Shown here one piece after another: positions 1 through 10,510 of a stretch of DNA of 64,000 nt (its first letter is position 1; each line of letters starts with the position of its first letter). The stretch spans positions 3,150,847-3,214,846 of the forward strand of contig CM060107.1 of the NCBI GenBank assembly GCA_030522415.1. The letters are read 5' to 3'. Source of the DNA: Channallabes apus. Lineage: Eukaryota > Chordata > Actinopteri > Siluriformes > Clariidae. A program made the position numbers and the translations under genes. The notes beneath the pieces are model-generated. The model saw nothing but the letters and a program-made list of their open reading frames with translations. It made no database searches and had not been told where the DNA came from.

Positions 1-149
1 CTCTCAGGGCCGAAGCGACCGTGTGGAAGGTCAGGAAGATGCCGATGTGGGGACAGTCAGAAAACCTGGAGTGGAGTCTGGAGCGGCGCGCGACCAGGAC
101 ATGATACACACACGCGAGCGCAAAAGCATAATATTATTTTGGCATTTTC

Positions 150-339
150 ATTCATTTATTTTTTACTCAGTAGCGAATATGATTTAAAATGTAGCGAATT
201 ACAATACTTCAAACAAAACATACTTACGTAAAAGTAAAATTACAGATTTTAAAAACTACTTTAAAAAGTAGAAATACACAAAAAAAACTACTAAATGACA
301 GTAACGCGAGTAAATGTAATTCGTTTCTTTCCACCTCTG
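150..339. mobile_element. Possible hAT-like element end
   Basis: The stretch ends in TTTCCACCTCTG, preceded by an alternating run of short words such as AGTAAATGTAATTCG. This resembles the termini of non-autonomous hAT elements common in fish, recognised from memory only. No matching opposite end lies in the first 150 bases, so it is a fragment or its other end is outside the window. The first 150 bases show nothing else identifiable. Confidence 0.3.
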
Positions 340-749
340 TATTTATGATATAAAAAAACACTGTTTTTAAAGAAAATATATTAAGTAACAGATGATATTA
401 GTTTTATGTTTCAAATTAGATAAAATACTGATTTTACAGCAGTAAAATTATTGTATCTCTACAGATTAAACATTTAATAAGCACTGCATGTGCATGTTTG
501 TGTATTTTATGTGTATAGATTTTTAAAAATGATTAATAATAATATAATAATCAACAGCAACATTGTACGCCATCAGGTAAAACATAGGCTACATTTGCTT
601 TGCATTGTCCCCACCTGATGACGTCATACAGTATGATGTAATTCCATATTAGATTCATTATGAATGTGAGTTGTTGTTATTCCGCCTGTTCTATGTTTTT
701 TAACTTTGAGCACCCGCCCCTTTAAACGTCTCTACACGGCCCTGATAAA

Positions 750-870
750 GTATAAACCTGAGTAACATCCACTTCTTAATCCATAGGGTTTAATATGATG
801 TTGGCCTTTTGCAGCTATAACAGCTTCAACTCTTCTGTGAAGTCTTTCCTCAAGGTTTAGGAGCATGTAT
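750..870 (-). mobile_element. Tc1-type transposase fragment
   Basis: About 120 bases read, on the minus strand, like the C-terminal part of a Tc1 transposase gene. The plus strand has GATGTTGGCC, TTTGCAGCTATAACAGC and TCAACTCTTCTGTGAAG, parallel to the C-terminal region of the intact Tc1 transposase near 19500. There are no TIRs and no open frame. It is a short relic. Confidence 0.45.
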
Positions 871-884
871 GTAACTAATGTTAA

Positions 885-1790
885 TACATACTATGATTTA
901 AAATAAAAAATAATGGCCCTGTGTAAAGATTGTGCTGCAGATGATAATGCCACTGACTATATTTGTGAATATGAAGGTGCATAGGTAGTTGTGTGGTTTT
1001 TGGATGTTGGTATACTGATTGGAAGCTCACAGGTTCAAACCCCAGCACCACAAAGCTGCCACCTGGATCTTTGAGCAAGGCTAATTTATCAATTCAGTAA
1101 CATTTTTCAGTTCTAAGGTTGAAATGCCTTATGAACAAATGCTTACCAGTGCTTAATCAGTTGGTCCACATTTTCCACCAACTAAATACACCATAAGACA
1201 TTTCAGGAGATCCTCTCTTCATACATTCACCTCCAGACTCTGGGAATGTAAAAACAAACATAGTATTGTTGGTTATGGTAGGCTTGAAAAGCGTGATAAA
1301 ATGAACATGGCAGACATCGAATCCTGTATTCAGACAGCATACACTAACCTGTGAACAAGTTAAACTAAAATGTTTTATTCAGGTAGTTATGTTTTAATTT
1401 AGTGCGTCACAGCCAACTTGATGTGGATGCCTTGCTCAGGTCCTGTGGCTTCCATTCACAACATTACATTTGACACCAAGCTAATTTCTGCTTTTTTGAG
1501 TGAGTACATACCAGATCAAGAACTTGAAGATGAAGATTATATCTATGGTCTTCTCGCTTGACGGTTCCTCCCTTGTTTCTGATAATCTGAATTAATTTGT
1601 AATGTTGCTTGTCCAAGGAAACCAGCAATATTCCTTGAAGTGGAGCAGATATAATTCTCAGAAACTCATTACTGATTTCAAAAAAAAAAGAATAAACACA
1701 AATTGGACTGGCTCAAGTTCTTATCAAATCTTAATTACAGTGTGTATAGAAAGAATCACCCGCCCTCACACACACACACCTTTAAAATAA
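885..1790. repeat. Dispersed repeat, left-hand copy, containing a tRNA-SINE
   Basis: This roughly 0.9-kb segment recurs in the same orientation at about 56845-57730. Shared words include ACATACTATGATTTAAA, GCACCACAAAGCTGCCAC (ACCAAG in the other copy), CAGTTCTAAGGTTGAAATG and AATTACAGTGTG. By eye the copies are clearly diverged, in the range expected for an old repeat. The part near 976-1105 has a pol III B-box-like GGTTCAAACCCC followed by AGCACCAC, typical of a fish tRNA-derived SINE. No coding capacity was seen. Confidence 0.6.
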
Positions 1791-2494
1791 CTGCATTTTG
1801 TTGCTTTGCAAGTGCTCACTACTGATAATACAATAAACCCATGAACATCATTCAGTTTCGCAGGATAATTGAAATTATTCTCTGATATTATCAGATAATT
1901 CAACTACTAATTTTCAGTACTCTGTCATTTTGAGGGAGTTTATTTTAGGATATTTAGATTACACTGACATTTACTAAATTCACAGCAATTCTATTGAATC
2001 ATTTCCATTTAAAAAATTATTCAACTAATTTTTTTATTTGTGCATTCTGGGACTTATTTTCTGCAGTATGGGTAAAATAATGCCCTTTCAGAAAAGCTAA
2101 CAGACCTGTAAACACAAAAGTGAATACAGATTTCATGTTTACTTTTAAACTTCATTCATGACATAGTAATGGCGAACCTCAGCTTGTTGGTCTGTGTAAA
2201 CACTAGCTGAAAGTGGGACAGTGCTCCGCCCATTAATCCATGCTACTACTACCAAGCAAACTGGAAGTTTTTTTAATAATTATATATATAAATAATTTAC
2301 TGTTTTTGTGTTTTATTTCACATTTTATTTAATTTACATGGTTAATTTCGAGGTCGACTTGTGGACTGTTGTACTTTTACTTGTAGTAACGTTAAATCAA
2401 CGTGTCAAACTGCTGCCAGTGTTGGGGATTATATACTGACACCGTTAAAAACGTGTCATAAAATGTCACCAGTATGTCAGGAACATGTGCTAAA
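1791..2494. other. AT-rich intergenic DNA
   Basis: About 700 bases of AT-rich sequence with no ORF of note, no repeat ends and no RNA gene that I can recognise. Confidence 0.5.
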
Positions 2495-3068
2495 GTACGG
2501 AGCCCTGGAAATCACCTAGAGGAGAAAAAAAAAACAGTCCGTGTCAACAGTTTTGCAATTCATACCCTCAGTTTATAATCTATACATCTGGCGATAAGTC
2601 AGTAAATTCAAGTATAATCGCAGGCGTCACACAAAATTCGGATGTGAGGGGGTAATCACACGAGGTCCCCAGGTAATCCTAATCCCCTGCGAACAGTACA
2701 TACATTTGCTTCATGTTGTGAAATTTTAATGATAAAATATTACTTCATATGTCTTAAATAAGCTGACCTCGTTAGGTCACAACAACTGTTGGAGTTAGAT
2801 GCATGTAACGGGTTTCACTGGTTAGTTATTATAAAATAATTAAGTGATTACACTGCATTCAGCTAGAGAGTAACTTGTACATAATTTGTTTTGTGTTGCT
2901 TTTTACCTTTTCTTCTCGAAACGCTGACAGAGTCGCATCATCCAACTCCCTGTCGATTTTGAGAAAATGAAGGAAATTGTCCATTTTGCAATACAGTGTA
3001 TCGCGCACCTAAACAGGTGGCCTGGTTGTATCTGCCGGGAAAGACCGGGGGCGGGGCCAGATTTATTA

Positions 3069-3107
<39 letters not shown>
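3069..3107. repeat. (AAT)n microsatellite
   Basis: About 13 uninterrupted AAT units. Confidence 0.95.
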
Positions 3108-3108
<1 letters not shown>

Positions 3109-3237
3109 CGCTGATTTATCACAATTATCACATGATTTAAATGCAAATCATTCTTATTAAATCGTAGTATTCTACCTCAAACCTTCTACATTTGATAGAA
3201 TCACTATAAGCTTGCAGTTAAGACAGTTTGAATTATT

Positions 3238-3618
3238 CATTCATTCATTCATTCATTTTCTATACCGCTTAATCCTGTGTTCAGGGTCGCGGGGGACCTG
3301 GAGCCTATCCCAGGAGACTTCGGGCACTAGGCGGGGTACACCCTGGACAGGGTGCCAATCCATCGCAGGGCACACACACATACACACACTCACACACCCA
3401 ATCACACACTACGGGCAATTTAGGAACGCCAATTAGCCTAACCTGCATATCTTTGGACTGTGGGAGGAAACCGGAGTACCCGGAGGAAACCCACCAAGCA
3501 CGGGGAGAACATGCAAACTCCATGCACACAGAGACGAGAATCGAGCCTGGCCGGGGAATCGAACCCAGACCCTGGAGGTGCAAGGCGACAGTGCTAACCA
3601 CTACACCACCGCGCCGCC
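3238..3618 (-). mobile_element. tRNA-derived SINE with 14-bp target duplication
   Basis: Read on the minus strand, the element starts with a tRNA-like head: A box GGTGTAGTGGTTAGC and B box GGGTTCGATTCCC. It ends in an (AATG)n tail, seen on the plus strand as CATTCATTCATTCATT near 3238. It is bounded by exact direct repeats CAGTTTGAATTATT at 3224-3237 and 3619-3632, a clear target-site duplication. The body (plus-strand words CCAATCCATCGCAGGGCACA and TTTGGACTGTGGGAGGAAAC) is a very common fish repeat. It may be of the catfish Mermaid/Merou kind, but that name is from memory and uncertain. Open frames across it have no coding meaning. Confidence 0.85.
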
Positions 3619-4023
3619 CAGTTTGAATTATTACACTTATAATAAATAAAACAATAAAATAAAAATTGAAAAAGAAATAAACAAAACAATATACAATAAT
3701 ATTCGTTAAGACGTACCTGGGAACTTCCTGTTCCTGTTCTAAAAGAAGTCTGTGTATAAATCTGTGGGAACGGATATGTAAAAGTGTGCGCACTGATTAT
3801 GAATTTGTGGGAATGGATTACAAAATCCATCTGAGCGCACAGGTAGTTAAAGTGAGGGAACAGTTTACGAAGTTGTGGGAACAGATTCTTAAACAAATTG
3901 ATAAACTGAGGGAACAGTTAAAAAGCTTGTGGGACCGGATTATAAACTGAGGGTATGAATTGCAAAACTGATGCCACGGACTGTTTTCTTTTTCTCCTCT
4001 AGGTGACTTCCAGGGCTCCGTAC

Positions 4024-4266
4024 TACTGTTTGTTTAGCCTAGCATGTTTAGCTCTTGGTTAGCTCTTATTTGGTGAAGCTCATTAGTTTAGGTTCTGCTG
4101 ATTGTAGCCTTTGGTTTCCCTTATGCCCCGTATTGCTCCTCCTTAGTTCTGTTATGTAGATGTCTATTGGTGTTTGTTTTTTCCTTTATTAAAAGATCCT
4201 TTTTCCACATGATCACCTCCGCCTCTATACCTTCTCCAAACCCACACACAGCACCCCGTTACAGTA
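4024..4266 (+). repeat. Possible LTR fragment
   Basis: The stretch has GCTCTTGGTTAGCTC, a run TTCCTTTATTAAAAGATCC and ends CCCCGTTACA. This resembles the R/U5 end of a fish Ty3-type LTR, since LTRs here and elsewhere end in TTACA. No partner LTR or internal sequence is present. Confidence 0.3.
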
Positions 4267-4989
4267 TGTGTGTGTAGTGATCTTACATCAGAAAGGACAT
4301 TTTTCCTGCAGCATAATACACATTTACGGAGTAATGAGACGGTCCAGTGTGTATTTATTGGTTGTAGCTTTGAGACAAATATAGATGCAACTTTTCAGTC
4401 TCACAAGAACAGAAAGCATAATTCACATTCAGTCAAAGATTTCACGCCCAGCATCGTTACAACTGCAAGGGATTTTGATGACTTGCGAGAGCAGGTTTTG
4501 GAGGATTACATCACATGTAGTGTAGATGAAACAGTCAGTGTTCATCACAGCAGTGGTTCTGTAGAATTAGACTTGTCCAAAATAATTGAGAATAATTTTG
4601 CTGCCGCATTGTTAAAATTACAGCCTGTTAGTCATGTGACAGCTACTGTAGCCAATAAATTTTTAGAGGAATTGCATTTTTTCTGCATACATCTGCATCT
4701 GTGACCCTCTCGATTAATAATATTCAAGAAGTGTTGCACAGCCGTAACATTATTGTAGATGAAGCAGTTCTACAGGAAATTGCTGCAGCAGCCTCGTCCT
4801 CTACCCCTTTGTTCAGAGCTATTAGTAAGGCTCGTCTCCTTAGCTCTGATTACCTGCACAAGAAGTATTACTAAGATCATTTTCATCTTGTACAGCCAAT
4901 TGAATACATTCCTGATTTTAAAGAGAACCGAACATATCAGTATGTTCCCATACTGCAATCTTTACAGCAGATTTAGAGAGCAGAAGTAG
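4267..4989 (+). pseudogene. Relic of fish multicopy C2H2 zinc-finger protein
   Basis: An open piece of 144 codons (4270-4704) contains a Cys2His2-like stretch, CVFIGCSF followed by SHKNRKH, then a linker. After a frameshift near 4680 the coding sense continues in another frame (SINNIQEVLHSRN, then IEYIPDFKENRTYQYVPIL), with a TAA stop near 4876. The same N-terminal finger (NETV.CVF) occurs on the minus strand at 60237-60530, so both are remnants of one family. From memory this resembles an uncharacterised fish multicopy zinc-finger protein; its role is unknown to me. It may be transposon-derived. No promoter or intact start was seen. Confidence 0.55.
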
Positions 4990-5404
4990 AGAGGTGCTGG
5001 ACGGCATTTATTCATTTCTCCTCAAAGCCACTTGAAATGAACTGACATCACTGTAAAAGTGTCTTAAATACGTATTAAAGTTTAACTCTGAGCTACTCGA
5101 AACACAGATAATCTCATGAGTGACCCATAATAATACCAGTCTGTGTTTACACGGTGTTACATACATACAGTAAAAAGATATTTATTTACAAGATTTATTT
5201 AAAATTCACTGCATTACAAAAATTTACTTCTGATATTTTTTCAAACTTGTGACTTTTTTTTTTTTTTAGAAGATGCCATCTGGACCCGCCGCTTTCCTGG
5301 TGTTCACCCTCCTCAGCGCATTTACATGGAGCTGAGCTTCACCGTCCTCATTTAAAGCTCCACCCACTCACTGTTACACTACAGTATATCTTAAGACGTA
5401 TACG
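4990..5404. other. Intergenic DNA with a 50-bp inverted L2 scrap
   Basis: Mostly AT-rich sequence without genes. At about 5272-5321 a poly-T run is followed by AGATGCCATCTGGACCCGCC and GTGTTCACCCTCCTCAGCGC. This is the reverse complement of the reverse-transcriptase region of the LINE at 7017-7066, so it is a short inverted L2 fragment. Confidence 0.6.
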
Positions 5405-8400
5405 TGATGGCGCGGCCACGTCCAGACGCCTTCCTGATCGCTCCGTACAAACTGCGTTTTTTTCCTTCTTTCTTTATTTATTTTACTTTAATTCGCTAAG
5501 AGTACTTCAGGTTTAGTGACCTATGACAGTAGAACACTACTGGATATAGGAATTCAGCGCTTACTTATACCACCTTTAAGCCTGACCCGTCGTGGCCCAC
5601 TGAGATACTACGCTGCTCAGACGACAACAACAATGGACGGGACGCTAACCCGCGGCGAAGAACAAAGAAGCGTCGAGGGAAACGCGCCGGCGTCCGTAAC
5701 AGAATGAGAGAACAAGCTCATCGCACCCCTCTGCCGAGTATCCTGCTGGCTAATGTACAGTCAATGGAGAATAAGCTTGATGACCTCAGAGCCAGAGTTA
5801 CTTTCTAGCGAGATATCAGGGATTGTAATCTTCTGTGCTTTTCAGAAACATGGCTGACCCCCATTGTGTCGGACCGAGTCGTAACCCCATCGGACTCATT
5901 CTCTGTGTTTCGCATGGACAGGACGGCAGAGTCTAACAAAGCTAAAGGTGGAGGTGTGTGCTTCATGGTCAACAAGAAGTGGTGCGATGCGAGGAGTGTT
6001 TCCATTCTCTCCAGTAGCTGCTCGCCTCATTTGGAATATCTGAGTGTTAAGTGCCGTCCTTTCTACCTGCCTCGCGAGTTCACCTCGGTCATTGCCACGG
6101 CGGTCTACATCCCACCCCACACGGACACAGGCACTGCTCTGTCTGAACTACATGATGTGCTGAGTGAGTTGCAAAACAAACACCCGGACGCAGCGCACAT
6201 TGTAGCAGGTGACTTTAATAAAGCGAACCTCAGACAGGTTATGCCAAACTTTCACCAACATGTTACATGTCCGACGAGGGGACTCAACATTCTGGACCAC
6301 TGTTACACACCATACAAGCGGGGCTACAAAGCTGTTTCACATCCAGCATTTGGGAAATCAGACCACAACGCCATTTTCCTCATACCGGAATATCAACAAA
6401 GCTTTCGTCGTGAAGCTCTGGTCATGAGGGAGGTGCAACGCTGGTCTGCCCAATCAGAAGCTATGCTGCAGGATGCGCTCGATGACGTAGATTGGGACAT
6501 GTTCCGAGCCTGCGCAGTAGACATCAACGAGTTTGCGGATGTAGCAGTTAGCTTCGTTAGCACGCTCGTAAATGAAGTTGTCCCAACAGTGAGGTTCAAA
6601 TCGTTTCCGAACCAGAAGACTTGGGTAGACCGATCGATCCGCGATGCTGTGAATGCCCGGACCGCTGCTTATAATGCCGCACTCATCAGCGGCGATATGA
6701 GCGCATACAAAACGGCTTCTTATGGCATCAGGCGAGCGATGAGGGAAGCTAAGGGACGGTTCCGACAGCGAACTGAATCACACTTCCATCTGGGTGACAC
6801 ACGCCGCATGTGGCACGGATTCCGCACAATCACGGACTACAAGGTTGCCAAAGACACCACGACGATCGTCGCCGACTCTGCATTCGCCAACGAGCTGAAA
6901 GCATTCTTCGCCCGGGTCGAGGTTAGCCAGGTGGCTAATGCTAGCAGCCTGGTGACTGAGAATGATGATGTCATCAGCGAGGATTGCGTCATCAGCATCG
7001 CAGAGCAAGACGTTCGCACGGCGCTGAGGAGGGTGAACACCAGGAAAGCGGCGGGTCCATATGGCATCTCTGGGCGCCTGCTGCGTTGCTGCGCTGACCA
7101 GCTGTCAGGTGTGTTCACCTGTATCTTTAATGAGTCCCTGGCGAAGTCTGTGGTCCCGGCGTGTTTCAAGAGATCCACCATTGTCCCCGTGCCCAAGACC
7201 AACAAACCCTCATGCCTGAATGACTACCGGCCTGTTGCACTGACATCGATGGTCATGAAGGTATTTGAGGGTCTGCTAAAAAACATCATCTCCTCCTCCA
7301 TCCCCAGCTCCATAGATCCACTTCAGTTCGCCTACCACCCCAACAGATCCACAGAGGATGCCATCTTCCATGTTCTGCACACCACTCTCAGCCACGTGGA
7401 CAAGAAGCAAGGTAACTGTGAGATTGCTGTTTATAGATTTCAGATCTGCTTTCAAGACAATAGTGCCTAACAGACTGTTCACAAAGCTGAGAGATCTAGG
7501 ACAAACGCTTGTGTGCCTGGGTGTTGGACTTCCTCTCGGACAGATCTCAAGCGGTGAGGGTGGGCAAGTGCTTCTCCAGCAGCATCACCATCAACAAAGG
7601 TGCTCCACAGGGATGTGTTCTCTCTCCACTGCTATACTCCCTTTACACTTCAGACTGTGTGGCCATGTTCGACTCCAACACCATCGTTAAGTTTACTGAC
7701 GATACGGTGGTGCTGGGCTTCATCTCCAACAATGATGAGTCGGCCTACATAGATGAAGTGGAGAACCTGGCACTATGGTGTGAAGAAAACTGCCTCCAAC
7801 TGAACGTCAGTAAGACGAAGGAGCTGGTGGTGGACTTCAGAAGGGGACAACTGGACCACAAACCCCTCATCATCAATGGGGCTCCAGTGGAGAGAGTGAG
7901 CAGCTTCAAGTACTTGGGCGTCCACATCTCTGAGGATCTGACTTGGACTGAGCATATCTGTGCTCAGACGAAAAGGGCAAAGCAGCGTCTGTACCACCTG
8001 AGACAGTTGAGGAAGTTTGGGGTTTCCCCTGCTGTCCTTAAGGCTTTCTACTCGGGTGCTGTTGAGAGCATCCTCACACAGAACATTTCATCCTGGTTTG
8101 GGAATAGCTGTGTACAAGACAGGAAAGCCCTCCAGAGAGTGATCCGGGCAGCTGAATGCTGCTGCAGCTTAACTCTCCCCTCCATGCAGGACATCTACAC
8201 CAGGAGATGTAAAACCAGGGCAGCTCGAATCATTAAGGACTTGTCGCACCCAAATAACGGACTGTTAAAACTTCTCCATTCAGGCAGAAGGTTCCGGGTC
8301 ATTATGGCCAAAACGGAGAGACTCAGGAGGAGTTTTTATCCACAGGCGATTAGACTCCTCAACCATGATGGGCCACTCTCCCATTCATAAGACTGTACCA

Positions 8401-8662
8401 GTTCACCCACACACTGCTGTGCTGACATTCCACACTGCACTTTAGTCTGGACTGTAAGCATCACTTGCACTAACATTTTATCCTGCTCAGATACACACTA
8501 TTATGTTTACATCTGCACCTTTTTTTTTTTTTTTCAATTTTCAATTTAGACTATTTCTTTTGTTTCTTGTTATTTTCACAAAGTAGGAGCGGTTCAGGAT
8601 ACATTTCACTGCGTGTTGTACTTGTATAACTATGCATGTGACAAATAAAGAATCTTGAAGAG
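5405..8662 (+). mobile_element. L2-type LINE, near full length, inactive
   Basis: A non-LTR retrotransposon of the L2/CR1/Jockey superfamily. It has a possible 5' leader, an endonuclease-reverse transcriptase ORF, and a 3' UTR ending in ACAAATAAAGAATCTTGAA at about 8662. The left limit is uncertain. A second, 5'-truncated relative lies at 60903-63092 and shares protein motifs and gene order. Decay is visible as a stop and two frameshifts in the ORF. It ends about 75 bases before the left target duplication of the retrovirus. Confidence 0.8.
5650..8390 (+). pseudogene. L2 endonuclease/reverse transcriptase ORF, broken
   Basis: The ORF encodes an APE-type endonuclease, with ENKLDDLRARV near the start, then GDFNKANLR (near 6211) and FGKSDHNAIF (near 6351). 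A reverse transcriptase follows, with RKAAGP, YRPVALTS, GAPQGCVLSPLLYSLY and the catalytic box FTDDTVV, where A of the usual FADD is T. The C-terminal part runs to RRSFYPQAIRLLN. In the endonuclease frame a TAG stop interrupts at 5806-5808. Frame changes occur near 7410-7440 and again near 7490-7510. The longest open pieces are 5866-7470 and 7509-8390. It cannot make a full protein as it stands; two base-count errors in assembly would be the only alternative. Confidence 0.85.
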
Positions 8663-8736
8663 TCTCCTTAGTGCGCTAAGAGTGTGTGTTATCGGGAAAC
8701 CGGCCCAGATCAGCACATCTAGCATCAACAACCATG

Positions 8737-8740
8737 CCAC
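8737..8740. repeat. Target-site duplication of the provirus, left copy
   Basis: CCAC directly precedes the 5' LTR and CCAC directly follows the 3' LTR (39707-39710). A 4-bp duplication is normal for class I retroviruses. With the provirus and one CCAC removed, the flanks read continuously (ACCATGCCAC to TCTCAAAGTGATGC) through what looks like one older dispersed repeat. Confidence 0.9.
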
Positions 8741-9120
8741 TGTAAGCATATTTTAATTACATATATTTGTGCATGCAGTAATATTACAGAAAACTATTGA
8801 TTTTATCTTAAGGATGTGAGATGAAGTGAGCAGAGTTGAGCCAAGGACAATGTGATGTCATAGTACCAAAGACACCATGTGATGTTCAGTATACAGTATG
8901 TACCCAACAAACCTTAGACTGGCAGCCATCTTAGAGATCTCATAGTAACCCTAGAAACGACACCAGATCAGCAGATATGACATAGCCCCAGACATGATGT
9001 AATCTCAGACATGGGGTGATCTTAACTGTGATGTAACAGGCATTGGATACACAAGCAACATGTCAAATTAAATAACCAAAAAACACACACACACACACAT
9101 ACAGTGATCTGAATAATAAG

Positions 9121-9126
9121 TTTAAT
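9121..9126 (-). terminator. Possible poly(A) signal for the antisense LTR gene
   Basis: The minus strand reads ATTAAA here, about 190 bases beyond the stop codon of the antisense ORF. ATTAAA is the commonest variant of AATAAA. It is a short motif in AT-rich DNA, so the support is weak. Confidence 0.3.
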
Positions 9127-9312
9127 AAAGAAATAGACACAAAATAGTATGTGTATCTACATAGTGAATATTATACAATACAAAGTATTAGGCCCAACAT
9201 AAAAAAAGTATAAAAACACACAGGGCCTGGGTAAGCATCAGAAGCAAAATAGAATGCATAAGAAGTCAATAGGCAAAACCTCCTGTGAGGAAAGACAACA
9301 CCAATTTAAAAA

Positions 9313-9853
9313 TCAGTGAAAGGAAATAGAAACAGAAACGCCGCGATTTGGATTTGGCACAAGTGCGGAAGAAAAATCTGTTTGGGTACCAACAGACACT
9401 TTAACATCGGTCTGGGTGCCAACACTTACGTGACAAACAGGCTTTAAGACCAGTGGAGCTGGCGTTGTAGATTCAGGCCGTACAGGCCTAAAAGAAAATG
9501 GATAAGGGCTATCCGCACGTGGCCTCTTCGAAGGACCCGGTTTGGGATCAACATTCTTGGAAAAACTGAGCCCTGTCTCCTCTAGGAACTGCAGTAACGA
9601 AGCAGATGGCTCGGGCTCATCCTCAGTAAAACTCACCAAGGCCCGGTCCATGACAGGTTCAGTAGGAGTATAGTCAGTGGGACTGTGGGCCGGACTGCTC
9701 TGGCTGTCCGAGTCGTCCGGGGCGACGTGGTGATCGTTCGTGCAGATGCGATTAGCTATAAGAATAAAAATAGAGGATAAAAATAGGTAAATACAATAAA
9801 AGTCACAAACTTAGACAAATAATTAAAATAATATGTAGAAGATGCTTACCCAT
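9313..9853 (-). CDS. Antisense spliced LTR gene, 5' LTR copy (novel)
   Basis: On the minus strand an ATG at 9853-9851 is followed at once by a consensus donor (exon ends 9850, intron begins GTAAGC). A 94-nt intron ends TTCTTATAG at 9756. Exon 2 starts at 9755, stays open in the joined frame and stops at 9313, giving about 148 codons. The open piece from the internal ATG at 9651 alone is 112 codons. The product would have an acidic, Ser/Pro-rich N-terminal half (FTEDEPEPSASLLQFLEE), a basic KRPR that could be a nuclear signal, and two tandem SVGTQTD heptads. A TATA box lies about 46 bases upstream of the ATG. The 3' LTR keeps the same architecture with two residue differences. I know no homologue. 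A regulatory protein read from the antisense strand, as HBZ is in HTLV-1, is an inference from position and composition only. Confidence 0.65.
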
Positions 9854-9898
9854 GGCCTGTCTCTTGAAAACTGTAGAGTAAAGCGGAAGCACCAAGAA

Positions 9899-9904
9899 TT
9901 TATA
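9899..9904 (-). promoter_or_regulatory. TATA box of the antisense LTR gene
   Basis: The minus strand reads CTATAAATTC here. Transcription would start about 25-30 bases further on, near 9870-9875, just before the ATG at 9853. The same element is kept in the 3' LTR. Confidence 0.55.
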
Positions 9905-10156
9905 GCAGACATAAGCGCCACCCCAATATTTTTTAAGTTGAACAGAATAATAAAAGTGAAAAGATAATGGAAACTAATTTGAAAGGAAAATAATTTATAT
10001 TGGAAGCAAAATTTGGTAAAAGATGGAGTCAGATAACGAGGTATATGACGTATAATGCAAATGTAATTTTATTGGTTGAAAAATTTGATAAGGAACCAGA
10101 AAAAATAATGAGCAAATGAGGGGGCCAGATGAGCGTCCCGCCCCCCCGTAAAACTG

Positions 10157-10164
10157 TATAAAAG
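10157..10164 (+). promoter_or_regulatory. Sense LTR TATA box (U3)
   Basis: TATAAAAG preceded by a GC stretch CGTCCCGCCCCCCCG. It predicts a start near 10187-10190. The same motif is at 39462 in the 3' LTR. Confidence 0.8.
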
Positions 10165-10261
10165 AAGGCACCGATGTCACAGTAGATCAGTCTGTTCTTG
10201 GTGATGCTCTGATTCACATCTTAGGCATTGTCAGGACTGGCTCACTTTGTTTTATTGTTGC

Positions 10262-10267
10262 AATAAA
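10262..10267 (+). terminator. LTR poly(A) signal AATAAA
   Basis: AATAAA about 75 bases after the predicted cap site, the usual R-region position. In the 3' LTR it would direct 3' processing of viral RNA. Confidence 0.7.
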
Positions 10268-10406
10268 ACTTATCCTTACTTCATCTAGATCTACACGGAA
10301 TCCAGAGTCTTTCTTTAATTTCTTTTATTAAAATTACAGTATTTGTTTAATGTTTTAAATTAGGGCAACTTCGGTGTGGGGAGAATAAAAAATCCACCAC
10401 ATTTCT

Positions 10407-10424
10407 TGGTGACCCCCGACTGCG
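10407..10424 (+). promoter_or_regulatory. Primer binding site, tRNA-Trp-like
   Basis: TGGTGACCCCCGAC begins five bases after the LTR end. It resembles the complement of the tRNA-Trp 3' end used by avian leukosis viruses (TGGTGACCCCGAC) but has one extra C and differs further on. A five-base spacer from LTR to PBS is slightly longer than usual. Confidence 0.65.
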
Positions 10425-10503
10425 ATTGCCTTCGTGGAGGGCCCCTCCGGGGACCTGGGACTTCGCGGGCTGACAGACCATCAACTTATGCCGGCATAAA
10501 AAA

Positions 10504-10510
10504 GGTAAGC
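10504..10510 (+). promoter_or_regulatory. Major splice donor in the leader
   Basis: AAAAAG/GTAAGC is a consensus donor about 100 bases after the LTR. It lies upstream of the 14.5-kb transposon, so spliced messages for env or the 3' ORF would lose that insertion with the intron. Confidence 0.6.

Larger units (their letters stand above)
2495..4023. mobile_element. Non-autonomous DNA transposon with long TIRs
   Basis: The segments 2499-2583 and 3934-4019 are inverted copies of each other. Starting from GGAGCCCTGGAA, each runs through CACCTAGAGGAGAAAAA, ACAGTCCGTG and GCAATTCATACCCTCAGTTT. Both ends are flanked by GTAC, either a 4-bp target duplication or part of the TIR. Inside, 3720-3960 holds a ladder of short repeats around GTGGGAACGGAT and GAGGGAACAG. 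There is no transposase ORF. A SINE (3238-3618) and an AAT microsatellite (3069-3107) sit inside. I do not assign a superfamily. Confidence 0.75.
8741..10401 (+). repeat. 5' LTR of the provirus
   Basis: 1661 bp, TGTAAGCATA...CCACCACA, matched almost base for base by 38053-39706. U3 is about 1.45 kb and carries an antisense gene (9313-9853). It also has several copies of motifs like TGTGATGTCAT, ATGACATAG and TGTGATGTAAC (8848-9050). The sense promoter has a TATA box at 10157. R probably starts near 10187 and ends near 10285, after the AATAAA at 10262. Confidence 0.95.

Noticed and set aside
3305..3793. 162-codon minus-strand ORF
   Set aside because: It runs through the tRNA-derived SINE and its flank; the frame is repeat sequence, not a gene.
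9995..10217. Second minus-strand ORF in the 5' LTR
   Set aside because: It is not kept in the same form in the 3' LTR and overlaps the sense promoter; probably chance.
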